NCBI RefSeq assembly: GCF_020295405.1
Contig: NZ_JADEYP010000010.1
Coordinates: 62,001 to 126,000, forward strand
Direction: 5' to 3'
Length of the DNA stretch: 64,000 bases
Origin: Sphingobacterium bovistauri
GTDB lineage: Bacteria > Bacteroidota > Bacteroidia > Sphingobacteriales > Sphingobacteriaceae
Shown piece after piece: positions 26,238-36,868 of this stretch; within the stretch, counting starts at the first letter, position 1, and each line of letters opens with the position of its first letter. Position numbers and translations under genes: made by a program. The notes under the pieces were generated by a model. That model had not been told where the DNA came from and made no database searches. It saw only the letters and a program-made list of their open reading frames with translations.

Positions 26238-28615
26238 TATATCCTCAAAATGCAATAGATAAACTAGGATTCACGGAAATAAGAGATTTAATCAAAGAGA
26301 AATGTTTAAGTGAAGCTGGACGTTTGATGGTTGAAAAAATACAACCTCAGATTAAAGTGGATCAAATCGATCGCTTCTTACGTCAAACACATGAGTTTAA
26401 ACAGCTGCTACAGCATGATGAGCCTCTGCCTGTTGATCATATTTATCCCATTAAGCCACTAGCCGATAAAGCGAAATTAGAAGGTTCATTTTTGTCAGAG
26501 GATGAATTATATAGAATGCTATTAGCATTACGAACGGTATTTAATATCATTAGGTATTTTAACGATCGTGAAGGTCAATATGCACATCTCGAGCTATTAT
26601 TTGAACATTTGCCAATTGAAAAATCAATAATTCGTTCAATTGAAAAGGTTTTGGATGATCGTGGTAAATTAAAAAATAATGCATCACGTCTATTAGAAGC
26701 CATTACTAACGAAATTATTAAATCTGAACAGGAAGCGCGTAAACGGTTGGATTCAGTGTTCAAACAAGCTCAAGCAAATGGCTGGACTGCAGACGGAGGC
26801 TTGACGATACGTGATGGACGTTTTTGTATCCCAATTTTGGCAGAAAATAAAAGAAAGCTTAAGGGATTAATTCACGATGAATCTGCTACAGGACAAACGG
26901 CTTATGTAGAACCAGAAGAAGTTTTTCATCTCAACAATAAAGTTCGCGATTTAGAATTTGACCGTAGGAGAGAAGTTGTACGTATTCTTACGGAATTGAC
27001 TTCCGAAATACGTCCGCATGTGCCGCTTCTGTTGTCGTATCATGGATTAATTACTAAGTTGGATTTCGTACGTGCTAAAGCTTTATTTGCAATTGATTTG
27101 CAGGCTAATATGCCTATTTTGGATAAAGAAGCGAGTGTCAATTTAGTTCAGGCAAGACACCCTATTTTGTATTTGAATTCTTTACGAGATAAGAACGAAA
27201 TAGTTCCATTGAATATTAAGATTGATGCGACTGATCGAATCATTTTAGTTTCTGGTCCAAATGCGGGAGGGAAATCCGTTTGTATGAAGACGGTAGGACT
27301 TTTGCAACTTATGGTTCAATCTGGAGTCTTAATTCCAGCAGACGAAAGTTCATCTGTAGGTATTTTTAAACAGATTTTTGCAGATATAGGTGACGATCAG
27401 TCAATTGAAAGTGATTTAAGTACGTATTCAGCTCATTTGTCTAAAATGAAGCATTTTACAACCTTTGCCAATGCACGCACTTTGGTTATTATTGATGAAT
27501 TTGGTACAGGTACTGACCCACAATTTGGAGGTCCTATAGCTGAAGCTGTTCTTGAACAATTGAATACAAAGCAAGTTAGAGGTGTGATTACGACTCATTA
27601 TTCTAATTTGAAATTGTTTGCTAATCATACAGCTGGTGTTGAAAATGCATCGATGTTGTTTGACAATCAAAAGATGCAGCCCTTATACATATTACAAATT
27701 GGCAAACCAGGTAGTTCTTATGCTTTCGAGATTGCTCAAAAAATTGGGTTGTCAAAGGATATTTTAGAGTATGCAAAGCTGAAAATTGGTGTTCAACAGA
27801 AAAAAGTGGATACGATGTTGGTGGATTTGGAACGAGATAAAAAGGAAATTGTAGACACTAAGTATGTTATTGGCAAGCGCGAGCGTGAATTGGTGGAGCT
27901 TAAATCGAAATATGAAAAGCTTAATTCAGATTTGGAAAATAATAAGAGAGAGATTATACGTAACGCAAAAGAGGAAGCTAAACTGATTTTGAAAGATGCG
28001 AATAAGCTTATTGAAAATACGATTTCTGAAATAAAAACAGTCAAGGCCGATAAGGATAAAACTAAAGAGATTCGTTCTAAACTTAATCAATCTCTGGATA
28101 AGCATAGTAAGTCTTTAGAGAAGGATGCTAAAAATAATAAACCTGTTGTTTCAAATGTGACTCCAGAGTTAGAGGTTGGAGATTGGGTACGTATTGAGGA
28201 TTCAGGTTCAGAGGGTGAAATTTTGGAAATCACGAAAAGTAACACCTTAATTGTTGCTTTAGGTGAATTACGTACTGTGTTAAAACGCAATAGGGTTACG
28301 AAACTAAGAAGTAAAGAAAAGTCAGCTGCTAAAAAACGTATTAGTAGCATAGCCACGGAATCTGCAGCCGATTTTTATCCCGAGTTGGATGTACGAGGTA
28401 TGCGTACCGAAGATGCCCTACAAAAGATAGAGCTGGTGTTGGATCGCGCTGTCATGATAGGATATCCGTCCTTAAAGATTATTCATGGTAAAGGTGATGG
28501 GATACTTCGTAAATTTATACGAGATTATCTACGTAAATATAATCATGTAAGTCGTTTTGAAGATGAACATGCAGATCGTGGGGGAGATGGTATTACATAC
28601 GCATATATTGGTTAA
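26234..28615 (+). CDS. mutS2: Endonuclease MutS2
   Basis: A 793-residue MutS2. The ABC ATPase shows Walker A SGPNAGGKSVCMKT (about 339-352) and Walker B LVIIDEFGTGTDPQFGG, followed by TTHYSNLKLFA. After a coiled-coil region comes a beta domain (EVGDWVRIEDSGSEGEI). The C-terminal Smr nuclease domain is complete, with LDVRGMRTEDAL and IIHGKGDGILRK. MutS2 acts on branched DNA and suppresses recombination; it also acts on collided ribosomes in some bacteria. Confidence 0.96.
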   Translation: MIYPQNAIDKLGFTEIRDLIKEKCLSEAGRLMVEKIQPQIKVDQIDRFLRQTHEFKQLLQHDEPLPVDHIYPIKPLADKAKLEGSFLSEDELYRMLLALRTVFNIIRYFNDREGQYAHLELLFEHLPIEKSIIRSIEKVLDDRGKLKNNASRLLEAITNEIIKSEQEARKRLDSVFKQAQANGWTADGGLTIRDGRFCIPILAENKRKLKGLIHDESATGQTAYVEPEEVFHLNNKVRDLEFDRRREVVRILTELTSEIRPHVPLLLSYHGLITKLDFVRAKALFAIDLQANMPILDKEASVNLVQARHPILYLNSLRDKNEIVPLNIKIDATDRIILVSGPNAGGKSVCMKTVGLLQLMVQSGVLIPADESSSVGIFKQIFADIGDDQSIESDLSTYSAHLSKMKHFTTFANARTLVIIDEFGTGTDPQFGGPIAEAVLEQLNTKQVRGVITTHYSNLKLFANHTAGVENASMLFDNQKMQPLYILQIGKPGSSYAFEIAQKIGLSKDILEYAKLKIGVQQKKVDTMLVDLERDKKEIVDTKYVIGKRERELVELKSKYEKLNSDLENNKREIIRNAKEEAKLILKDANKLIENTISEIKTVKADKDKTKEIRSKLNQSLDKHSKSLEKDAKNNKPVVSNVTPELEVGDWVRIEDSGSEGEILEITKSNTLIVALGELRTVLKRNRVTKLRSKEKSAAKKRISSIATESAADFYPELDVRGMRTEDALQKIELVLDRAVMIGYPSLKIIHGKGDGILRKFIRDYLRKYNHVSRFEDEHADRGGDGITYAYIG

Positions 28616-28639
28616 AATTACACTAAGGAGGATATTATA

Positions 28640-28843
28640 GTGACAATAGAAGAGTTGAAAGAAGAACTGTTAGGTAAAACATTTCCGGAGCAGGTGCAGA
28701 TTAGCGATGATCAGATCGTAGTCGATGTGGCATTATTTCTAAAAGTACAATTTATTGAAGTAGATCAATGGCAAAGAGACATCACTAAATGTCCGGGGTA
28801 TGTAAGATTAATGAGGTTTAGAGGCGCATTACATCAGAACTAA
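28640..28843 (+). CDS. Small conserved-looking protein, 67 aa
   Basis: A 67-residue protein without signal or membrane segment. It starts at GTG with a strong AAGGAGG at 28625-28631, unusual in Bacteroidota. The layout (MTIEELKEELLGKTFPEQVQ, DVALFLKVQF, then YVRLMRFRGAL) resembles small Bacteroidota proteins of the DUF6965 kind, though I am not certain. It follows mutS2 by 24 bases and ends before a strong terminator. Confidence 0.65.
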   Translation: MTIEELKEELLGKTFPEQVQISDDQIVVDVALFLKVQFIEVDQWQRDITKCPGYVRLMRFRGALHQN

Positions 28844-28860
28844 GTATATCTAAATAAAAT

Positions 28861-28900
28861 AAAACAAAAGCACTACATCCAAATGTAGTGCTTTTGTTTT
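28861..28900 (+). terminator. Rho-independent terminator after mutS2 operon
   Basis: A perfect 18-base stem (core CAAAAGCACTACAT) with loop CCAA, ending in T-rich sequence, 18 bases after the stop of the 67-residue gene. Confidence 0.85.
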
Positions 28901-28960
28901 GGTCAAAAATTTCTATTCCATTATTTTTTGGCTACTTTTATTTACAAATTATAATCAACT

Positions 28961-28968
28961 TAAATTTG
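28961..28968 (+). promoter_or_regulatory. -7 box for GH2 gene
   Basis: TAAATTTG matches TAnnTTTG, 50 bases before the ATG at 29018. A small dyad, TGGTTAGACCA, lies between it and the start. Confidence 0.35.
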
Positions 28969-29017
28969 GCTGATCTACAATGGTTAGACCAATTATGAAT
29001 ACATCTATTAAATCTTT

Positions 29018-31906
29018 ATGAAGAACTTATTTTGGGTACTTATTCTATTTTTATGTTTTTTTACGTCTGATATTATTTTAGCTCAGGAAATAAAATCGCT
29101 GGAAGGCAAATGGCAATTTCAAATTGACCGTGAAAATGTAGGAATTCGTGAAAGATGGTTTGAAAAAAAATTAAATGATGAAATTATGTTGCCTGGATCT
29201 ATGGCCGAACAACATAAGGGAGATGATGTAACATTAAAAACAAAATGGACAGGTTCCATTTATGACAGTTCTTTTTACTTTAATCCAGCGTTGGAAAAAT
29301 TTAGACAACCAGGGAATATCCATATACCGTTTTGGTTGACCCCAGTAAAGCACTATGTAGGAGCTGCTTGGTATCAAAGAGAAATAATAATTCCCAAAGC
29401 TTGGACTAAAAAACGTGTAGAGCTTTACTTAGAGCGTACGCATATTGAAACCAGATTGTGGATTAATAATCGTGAGGTTGGATTACAAAATTCATTGGTA
29501 GCACCACATATTTATGATATCAGTACCTACTTATTGACTGGGAAAAATAAGATTACATTGCGTGTAGACAATGAAATTAAAGAAATAAATGTGGGTCCAG
29601 ATTCACATAGTATTTCAGATCACACACAGGGAAATTGGAATGGTATCATAGGTGAGATTTCATTACAAGCTAAGTCAAAAGTGTATATTGATGAAGTCCA
29701 AGTATATCCTGATTTACTTAATAAAAAAGCAATAGTCAAATTGCGCCTGGTTAATAGCACAAAAACCAATCTAAAGGGTCAATTAAAGCTAACGGCACAA
29801 AGTTTTAATTCGAGTAAAACGCATAAACCAAATACTATTCATCATAGTATTTCGGTAGCAGAAAGCAATGAATTACAAATTGATTTACCACTGGGCAATG
29901 ATATGCTCATTTGGGACGAATTTGATCCTGCTTTATATAAATTGAATGTTTTGCTTTCTTCCAATGGGGAATCGGATAGTAGAGAAATACAATTTGGAAT
30001 GCGTGAATTCAAAATCAATGGATCACAATTTTTAATTAATAATAGACCTGTCTTTTTAAGGGGGACATTACATAATTGTGAATTTCCATTAACAGGGTAT
30101 CCTTCAATGCGTGCTGATGAATGGGAAAGGATATTTAGAAAGGTAAAATCCTATGGATTAAATCATGTACGATTTCATTCATGGTGTCCACCAGAAGCTG
30201 CTTTCATTGCAGCAGATCTAGTTGGACTTTTTTTACAGCCAGAAGCTCCAAGTTGGCCAAATCATGGACCTAAGATTGGATTGGGACAACCTGTAGATCA
30301 ATATCTATACGATGAAAGTAATCGTATAGCAAAGCAATATGGCAATTATGCCTCTTTTGTAATGTTTTCGGCAGGCAATGAACCAGCTGGTAATCAAGTT
30401 GCTTATTTAAATAAATTTGTTGATTCTTGGAAAGAAAAGGACTCTCGGAGAGTATATACAGGTATGTCCGTTGGTGGAAGTTGGCCAGTGGTGCCCAACG
30501 CTGAATTTCAAGTACGTGGAGGATTACGTGGTTTGCTTTGGAATAAAATGCCTGAAACGTATTCTGATTTTACGGCTGCTTTGGATGCATTTCAAGTACC
30601 TTTTATTGCACATGAGAATGGTCAATATTGTGTATTTCCAAATTTCGAAGAAATATCGCAATACACTGGAGCATATAGAGCAAAAAATATGGAAATGTTC
30701 CAACAAATTTTAGCTGATAATCATATGGCTGACCTGGCAAAAGACTTTTTATTCGCTTCAGGTAAACTACAAACGTTAGCTTATAAGCATGATGTGGAGA
30801 GAATTCTGAGAACTCCGAGGTATAGTGGTTTTCAATTGTTAGGCTTGCAAGATTTTCCGGGACAAGGATCAGCGTTGGTAGGTGTGTTGAATGCATTTTG
30901 GCAAGAAAAGGGCTACACCTCAGCTGAAGAATATACTAAATTTACAAATGAAACTGTTCCCTTAGCCAAATTTCCAAAATTTGTTTTTACAACCAATGAA
31001 AAACTATCTGTCGATGTTGCTTTATTTCATTCGGGAAAAGAGCCCCTTCGTAACACTCAAATAGATTGGGTGATTAAGGATAAGGATGAAAATATTTTTC
31101 AGAAGGGAACATTTGATGGGAAGGACTATGAGATAGCAAATGGTATACCAGTAGGGAAAATTCAAGTTGATTTAACTAATATAAATAAGGCTAGCCAATT
31201 TAATCTAGAAGTATCAGTAAAACAATTCAAAAATGATTGGAACTTTTGGGTTTATCCAGAGCAACAGCGGGTTGAAAACAAATCTGTGTATTATACTAAT
31301 GCCTTAGATGAGAAAACTGAAAAAATCCTTAATGAAGGAGGAAAAGTTTTTTTGAATGTATCAGGTAAAGTAATGAAGGGAAAGGAAGTTGAAATGCACT
31401 TTTTGCCTGTTTTTTGGAATACTTCATGGTTCAAAATGCGACCTCCACATGTGACCGGAATGTTGATAAAGAACCAGCATAAAGCATTTGAAAATTTCCC
31501 GACGAGCTATCATTCGGACTTACAATGGTGGGATATCCAACATAAGTCTCAAGTAATGAATTTAGAAGATTTCCCTGTTGAATTTAGACCAATTATTCAA
31601 CCAATCGATACATGGTTTTTTAGTAGAAGGTTGGGATTACTTTTTGAAGCTAGAGTAGGCAAAGGAAGGATTGTTGTAAGTAGTGGAGATCTCCGTGCAG
31701 ATATAGAAAATAGACCTGCTTCAAGGCAACTTTACCATTCTATAATACAATATATGAATTCAGAGGATTTTACGCCAAAAGATCATATTGAATTTAATAT
31801 TATTAAAGATCTTTTAACCAAGGAATCTAGAATGAAAATTATTGATTATACCAAAGATAGTCCGGACGAATTAAAACCAAATTCCAATCAAAATAGAATA
31901 AAATAG
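29018..31906 (+). CDS. Glycoside hydrolase family 2-like protein
   Basis: A 962-residue secreted enzyme with signal peptide ending near IILAQ. The GH2 sugar-binding jelly roll (about 55-230; WYQREIIIPKAW and RLWINNREVG), an immunoglobulin-like domain (about 235-340) and a TIM barrel starting at FLRGTLHNCEFP follow in order. The likely acid/base Glu is in SAGNEPAGNQ (about 455) and the nucleophile Glu in AHENGQYCVFP (about 535). The last 300 residues are an extra beta region. Substrate cannot be told: beta-galactosidase or glucuronidase-like activities are possible. Confidence 0.88.
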   Translation: MKNLFWVLILFLCFFTSDIILAQEIKSLEGKWQFQIDRENVGIRERWFEKKLNDEIMLPGSMAEQHKGDDVTLKTKWTGSIYDSSFYFNPALEKFRQPGNIHIPFWLTPVKHYVGAAWYQREIIIPKAWTKKRVELYLERTHIETRLWINNREVGLQNSLVAPHIYDISTYLLTGKNKITLRVDNEIKEINVGPDSHSISDHTQGNWNGIIGEISLQAKSKVYIDEVQVYPDLLNKKAIVKLRLVNSTKTNLKGQLKLTAQSFNSSKTHKPNTIHHSISVAESNELQIDLPLGNDMLIWDEFDPALYKLNVLLSSNGESDSREIQFGMREFKINGSQFLINNRPVFLRGTLHNCEFPLTGYPSMRADEWERIFRKVKSYGLNHVRFHSWCPPEAAFIAADLVGLFLQPEAPSWPNHGPKIGLGQPVDQYLYDESNRIAKQYGNYASFVMFSAGNEPAGNQVAYLNKFVDSWKEKDSRRVYTGMSVGGSWPVVPNAEFQVRGGLRGLLWNKMPETYSDFTAALDAFQVPFIAHENGQYCVFPNFEEISQYTGAYRAKNMEMFQQILADNHMADLAKDFLFASGKLQTLAYKHDVERILRTPRYSGFQLLGLQDFPGQGSALVGVLNAFWQEKGYTSAEEYTKFTNETVPLAKFPKFVFTTNEKLSVDVALFHSGKEPLRNTQIDWVIKDKDENIFQKGTFDGKDYEIANGIPVGKIQVDLTNINKASQFNLEVSVKQFKNDWNFWVYPEQQRVENKSVYYTNALDEKTEKILNEGGKVFLNVSGKVMKGKEVEMHFLPVFWNTSWFKMRPPHVTGMLIKNQHKAFENFPTSYHSDLQWWDIQHKSQVMNLEDFPVEFRPIIQPIDTWFFSRRLGLLFEARVGKGRIVVSSGDLRADIENRPASRQLYHSIIQYMNSEDFTPKDHIEFNIIKDLLTKESRMKIIDYTKDSPDELKPNSNQNRIK

Positions 31907-31914
31907 TAGATAAC

Positions 31915-31953
31915 ATATAAACAAGCATTACATTTTGTAATGCTTGTTTATAT
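31915..31953. terminator. Bidirectional terminator between convergent genes
   Basis: An 18-base perfect stem (core AAACAAGCATTACA) around TTT sits between the stops of the GH2 gene and the BamA-like gene. Each arm gives a T-rich tail in its direction. Confidence 0.8.
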
Positions 31954-31955
31954 TA

Positions 31956-34523
31956 CTAAAATGACATACCGATACGTATATAAGGTAAGGTAGCCTCTTT
32001 ACTAAATCCTAACGCAGCTTGGATTGTAAATAATTCTGCTGGGACAAAATATATTCCGCCACCATATCCCATATGCCATTTATTTGATTTTTCATCATCA
32101 TGCCACACACGACCGATATCATAAAAGCCTAATACACCAAATGTTGCAGGGAAAAGATACGAATTAAATGAAAAAAGCTTAATTCTAGTGTCAAAATTAT
32201 TGTAAACAGCTGTTCTACCAGTGAATCGGTTTGAATTGTATCCTCTTAAACTGCTTTCACCGCCTATACGAGCATGCTGATAGAAATATGGATTTCCCCA
32301 TACAGAATTTAAGCCAGTCCTGTTTGCAATGGTAATAATGCTATCTAAGATTGACTGGTATACTGTAAAGCTTGTTTCAAAAGAACTGAATTGTCTATTC
32401 GAATTCCCTAATTGAGTTTGCCAGTTTAGGTTAGTTTTAAAATAAATTCCTTTTTTAGCAAAATCTATTTTATCTCTACTATCGTACAGCAATCCAACAA
32501 CCGCTCCTGTGAAAAATTTGTTTCCATAAATCTCTTCAGTAGGATTTGATTTATCAAAATTTTCAAAAAAGTGACCACCATTGTTTTTACGACTGCTATG
32601 GTAGAATTGTGATGTATTGCCATAGTAAATCTTCAATGAAGGATTTATGCTTTTTTCTAGTAAAATATTTACATCTACAAGATCATATCTATTACGATAA
32701 TATTTTATACCTCTAATATCTCGGTATTCAAATTCTGTATTATTTCCATACCCAAAGAAGTTACTTTGATTGCGAGGTCCCTGTGAGTTAGCTTCTAAAA
32801 TTAAATCATGATCTTTTATAAGATCTATAAATTTTCCTTCATAATTAAATAGAAAAGATCGACGATTTGTCAAATAACTTCCAGAAACTTTGTGTTGTTG
32901 GGCGAATGGGGATTTACGAAAACCTTGATTTTCGATCAAGTACCCTAATCCTAATATTAATCCTCGGTCAACACCGTAATTTAGATTTACAAAGGCTCCT
33001 TTGCGATTGTAGTTAAAATTATAATAATCATAATTGTGAACAGAGCTGTCTGTTCCCAAATTGTATTTAACAGTATTTCCTAAATTAATAGCATTGGATG
33101 ATGGTAACTTTGAGTCATAAATGGTAATATTATTTTGCTTAGGAAAACCTGCTTCATGTGTATATTTATCAGACTCATCTCCGCCTATAATTCGGATTGT
33201 AATTGTTGATTTTTTATCACCCGACAATTTATATTCATCTTCACCAGAAATTCCATAAATGCGGATTTCATTAGTTTCAGATGGTGAAAAAGTTCTTTTG
33301 TATAGCTTTCGTCCTTCTGATCCATCTTTTTTCTTGTTGCGAACTTCCACCTCTATGTCGCTGTTGATATTAATGTAAATGAACTCGTTTTTCTCAGAAA
33401 GAGGTACATCTACTACTTTTGCTAATGTATTGTAGTAAGTAATTGCTGATTTGCTGAGTTCATTTCGTCTTGCTTGAATATTATTCTCTATATCTACTGC
33501 ACTTAATGCAGCAATTGTATCAGGCATGGCTAGCATGGCTTGGTGTATAAGAGAGTCTGTCAATACACGTTGGAAATCATCAATTTCTTTATTCCAATCG
33601 GATTTATTTAATTGATTCAGAAAATAACGATCAAAATATCGCTGATTAAAATTCCAATGTGATACATTCCTTATTGTTGAACCAAAAGGTTGCAAATGTG
33701 CTTTCAACCATTGGTAGGATAGAAGAGTAGGGAATACACCTGAAGTCTTATAGTAAACCTTATCCCTGTCTCTAGGCACGGGAGAATATGATGTTTGACC
33801 ATCTTGTTTATAAGGTGACCAACGCCAGTTATCCTCATGTCGATCCCAATCTCCTAGAACAAAATCTAACAAACGTGCTTTCAACGTTAATTTTTGGTTT
33901 ACTTGATCGTCATTATCTTCTAATGTCTTACGTATTACTTTCGCTGTATTATCCGTTTTCTCATCTTCATCCGGGGTACGTGGTTCGAAAATGTAAGCTC
34001 TATTCTTGAATATTTCTCTGTATTCCCCCAATTTTTCATCATTTCTAACATAGACTAACTCTGGTACAGCATGTGGAATTTGCAATGCTCTATTGAATGT
34101 AGGAACTGTCAAAGCACCAAACGGATGCGCAATCGATATTTGATCTTGAACTATATCTTTTGCAATGGTTTTGCGTAGGGCTGGGGGAAGACTACGTTCA
34201 GGGAATTTTTGAATAGAACGTAAAACCCATTCTCTTTCGTTGGGGTCTTTAAGTCGTAAAGATTGCGTTTGCATGCCACCACCAAGTTTTACAACTTCCA
34301 ATCCTCCCTTTTCAGTAGATAAATTAATTACACGCATTTTTACGGGTGTATTGTACAGATTGCGATAACTATCACCTAACCAAAACCTATGAAATGAACC
34401 TACTTTATCGTACGCTGAATCGATAATTGCCGTAATGCTATCTGCACTTTGTGCACTAGCTGATTCTGTATTAAGGCATCCTATAAGGAAAAGAAGCAGG
34501 TATGTTATAAAATAGTTCTTCAT
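31956..34523 (-). CDS. BamA/D15-like outer membrane protein with kinase-like N-terminal domain
   Basis: An 855-residue protein with a signal peptide. The C-terminal roughly 380 residues form a surface-antigen D15 barrel (GESSLRGYNSNRFTGRT, then FGVLGFYDIGRVW and the final strand IRIGMSF). The N-terminal half is large: residues about 210-260 contain FVLGDWDRHEDNW and VPRDRDK, recalling the catalytic loop and metal site of HipA/FAM20/PI3K-like atypical kinases. The kinase link is inference. It is the last gene of a five-gene operon, 11 bases after the GAF gene. Confidence 0.8.
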   Translation of the reverse strand: MKNYFITYLLLFLIGCLNTESASAQSADSITAIIDSAYDKVGSFHRFWLGDSYRNLYNTPVKMRVINLSTEKGGLEVVKLGGGMQTQSLRLKDPNEREWVLRSIQKFPERSLPPALRKTIAKDIVQDQISIAHPFGALTVPTFNRALQIPHAVPELVYVRNDEKLGEYREIFKNRAYIFEPRTPDEDEKTDNTAKVIRKTLEDNDDQVNQKLTLKARLLDFVLGDWDRHEDNWRWSPYKQDGQTSYSPVPRDRDKVYYKTSGVFPTLLSYQWLKAHLQPFGSTIRNVSHWNFNQRYFDRYFLNQLNKSDWNKEIDDFQRVLTDSLIHQAMLAMPDTIAALSAVDIENNIQARRNELSKSAITYYNTLAKVVDVPLSEKNEFIYININSDIEVEVRNKKKDGSEGRKLYKRTFSPSETNEIRIYGISGEDEYKLSGDKKSTITIRIIGGDESDKYTHEAGFPKQNNITIYDSKLPSSNAINLGNTVKYNLGTDSSVHNYDYYNFNYNRKGAFVNLNYGVDRGLILGLGYLIENQGFRKSPFAQQHKVSGSYLTNRRSFLFNYEGKFIDLIKDHDLILEANSQGPRNQSNFFGYGNNTEFEYRDIRGIKYYRNRYDLVDVNILLEKSINPSLKIYYGNTSQFYHSSRKNNGGHFFENFDKSNPTEEIYGNKFFTGAVVGLLYDSRDKIDFAKKGIYFKTNLNWQTQLGNSNRQFSSFETSFTVYQSILDSIITIANRTGLNSVWGNPYFYQHARIGGESSLRGYNSNRFTGRTAVYNNFDTRIKLFSFNSYLFPATFGVLGFYDIGRVWHDDEKSNKWHMGYGGGIYFVPAELFTIQAALGFSKEATLPYIRIGMSF

Positions 34524-34534
34524 GATTAATTATG

Positions 34535-36841
34535 TTAAATTACTTTTACTCGTATCGCTCTTAGCTCGCTTACACCTTGTAATTCTTCTAACGTATGAAA
34601 TTCAAAATCATAATGAATGAGTCCCATTAAAGCTATTTCCTTCAGATTATCCAATATATCTGTTGAAACAGTTTCGTTGCTAAATACAATAGCTATAGTT
34701 TCAGGTTGAACCAATCTTTCTCTTGAATTTTCAATCAACGCTTTATCAATTCGTTTTTTAATAATTTGATATCTGATGTTATAACCTCCTTCGACATCAA
34801 AACGTTTTTCGTCTTCACGAAAACTTATACTTATTTTGTCAGGATGAACAAATAGTAATTGTGTAGTGCGCAGTGGGATAGGTAATTGAGCTGATAATTC
34901 TCTAGCTTTTTTGATAATACGAATCATAGACAAAATTTGCTTTTTTCGTACATCATGCAAGACAGTAATATTAAATGTTTGTGTAGGGGTAATTGATTGT
35001 CCGATATAGCCGTCGTATTCTATACCATCTGTTCTGAACGTTTCAAAATAACAAGGAAATATATGTTGAATTTCGTTGTTCAATACATCATATTCATGTT
35101 TAATAGCTTTCGTAAGTGTTGATAAAGATTTTTCAAAAGGATCATTACCTGTTTCAATAATTTGAGCATTATGTTCTTCAATTTGAAGTATGATTTGGCT
35201 CAACTCTTTATCAATAAAATGTGAATTTCGGACTTCATCAAGTAATTTCGATACCTCTTTTTCTAAAAATGTACGAATATTTACGATGTTTTTTTCTATT
35301 CCCTTATCATTAATATATTTAAATACTTTTCTAATATTTTCTTTGAAGATGTCAATATTTTGTAGACGATCTTGTTGCGATACCACATTTAAAAAATCGT
35401 CAATATATTTCAAATGTTGAATAATAACTTGCTTGTATGTAGCATTGCGGATGCGTGTAGAATCTTTAATGTCTACAGCTCCATAGATTGGGTATATATC
35501 TTTGAAAACAATTTCATCCAACATTACATTTTCATCGGGAATATTGATTTTTGAAAGATATGACACTGCCACCTCATTAAATCGCCACTGTAATGCAGGC
35601 TGAATTGAGGTGTAATTTTCTAGAATGATTTTGTCCAATTGATTCTTTAAGTATTCCACAAAATCGTTTGATAATTGCGCAAAATGGGGCAAAAAAGACT
35701 TAAGTTTTAGTGCATCATTCTTATTGAAATTATCACTATTAGAATAAATTTCAATAAATCCAACAAAACGTTCTCGATAAAAAAGTGGAATTCCTAAATA
35801 GTTAGTAATATTTCTGGATTGAAGAATTTCTATGAAAACTTCATCATCAATATTTAAATCATTCTCAATTCCATATGACCAAATAATTGGTTTACTCAAA
35901 TAGGAGTAAATACTACAGTTATTACAGGCTTTTGAAAAATTTAGGTATTGACCTAATAATATGGATTGTTTGGTGTATTCATTTTCAGTAATTGGAAATC
36001 CACTTAATTCTAAAATGGGTAAAAAAAAGTATGAAAGACCTTCCTTTCGTAATATAGATTTAAATATATTATCTATTTCATTAGATAATGATTCTTTATT
36101 TTTTAAATTAATATTTTTCACAACATCTTGGATGCGTCTAATTAGAAAATCCTTATCTCTATTAATAAAACGCAAAATACTGAATCCTTCAAACTTAAAT
36201 TTTGTGAGGTCAATAGATGACAATGCTTCATTAAGTAAGTCGTACGAATCGTGTCTGTTGTCTTTTATTTTAGTCAAATCCAATCGTGGTAATTTACCCT
36301 CGTATTCAATATCTACAAAAGTAAAATCAATTTTTAATTCATAGTATTTACAAAATCCGTCATTTTTGGACTCAAATATAAGCTCTGCATCTAATTTATT
36401 GATATTATAAAACCTCTCGAGAATGAGGTAGTATAGTACCTTGTTCTTGATATTGAAACACTCCTCACCAGTTTCAATCTCGTATATTTCAAGACCTCCA
36501 TCAAGTAATTTTTGAAAAGCTGCAGTGCTGTAAATTATCGTGTCAGGAATGGGAGATGCAAAAGCTACATATTCTTCATGTGAAAGTTTGAGATCACCAG
36601 ACAAATTTGCTATAATTTCAAAAATTGGTTTCAATTCTTGAGCATCATATTCTTTCTCAAAATTATGATTCGGGTTTATTAATTTTAACAATTCGTTAGC
36701 CAATAACCTTGCGCCATAAGGAGCATCGTCCTTTAGTGCTGAAATTTTATCAATAATTGGTCTAAAAGATGTTATTTGAGGCACATCTGTAGAATAAAAA
36801 TTGAGGTTAATTTGTGAATTTTTGAATGACTTTGAATTCAT
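34535..36841 (-). CDS. GAF-domain protein, 768 aa
   Basis: A large cytosolic protein without signal peptide. A GAF domain can be placed at about residues 300-400 (ILQSRNITNYLGIPLFYRER then FVGFIEIYSNS). The remainder is helical and charged. The segment FKDIYPIYGAVDIKDSTRIR (about 455-475) is striking, but I see no full cyclase site. There is no histidine kinase or output domain. Family members occur beside envelope phosphatases in Bacteroidota; the role is unknown. Confidence 0.78.
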   Translation of the reverse strand: MNSKSFKNSQINLNFYSTDVPQITSFRPIIDKISALKDDAPYGARLLANELLKLINPNHNFEKEYDAQELKPIFEIIANLSGDLKLSHEEYVAFASPIPDTIIYSTAAFQKLLDGGLEIYEIETGEECFNIKNKVLYYLILERFYNINKLDAELIFESKNDGFCKYYELKIDFTFVDIEYEGKLPRLDLTKIKDNRHDSYDLLNEALSSIDLTKFKFEGFSILRFINRDKDFLIRRIQDVVKNINLKNKESLSNEIDNIFKSILRKEGLSYFFLPILELSGFPITENEYTKQSILLGQYLNFSKACNNCSIYSYLSKPIIWSYGIENDLNIDDEVFIEILQSRNITNYLGIPLFYRERFVGFIEIYSNSDNFNKNDALKLKSFLPHFAQLSNDFVEYLKNQLDKIILENYTSIQPALQWRFNEVAVSYLSKINIPDENVMLDEIVFKDIYPIYGAVDIKDSTRIRNATYKQVIIQHLKYIDDFLNVVSQQDRLQNIDIFKENIRKVFKYINDKGIEKNIVNIRTFLEKEVSKLLDEVRNSHFIDKELSQIILQIEEHNAQIIETGNDPFEKSLSTLTKAIKHEYDVLNNEIQHIFPCYFETFRTDGIEYDGYIGQSITPTQTFNITVLHDVRKKQILSMIRIIKKARELSAQLPIPLRTTQLLFVHPDKISISFREDEKRFDVEGGYNIRYQIIKKRIDKALIENSRERLVQPETIAIVFSNETVSTDILDNLKEIALMGLIHYDFEFHTLEELQGVSELRAIRVKVI

Positions 36842-36868
36842 TAATTTTTCGCTAGTTAATGTAAAGTA

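Noticed and set aside
35420..35490. Class III nucleotide cyclase in the GAF protein (segment AVDIKDST)
   Set aside because: The first metal motif is only loosely similar and no second metal or base-recognition motif was found.
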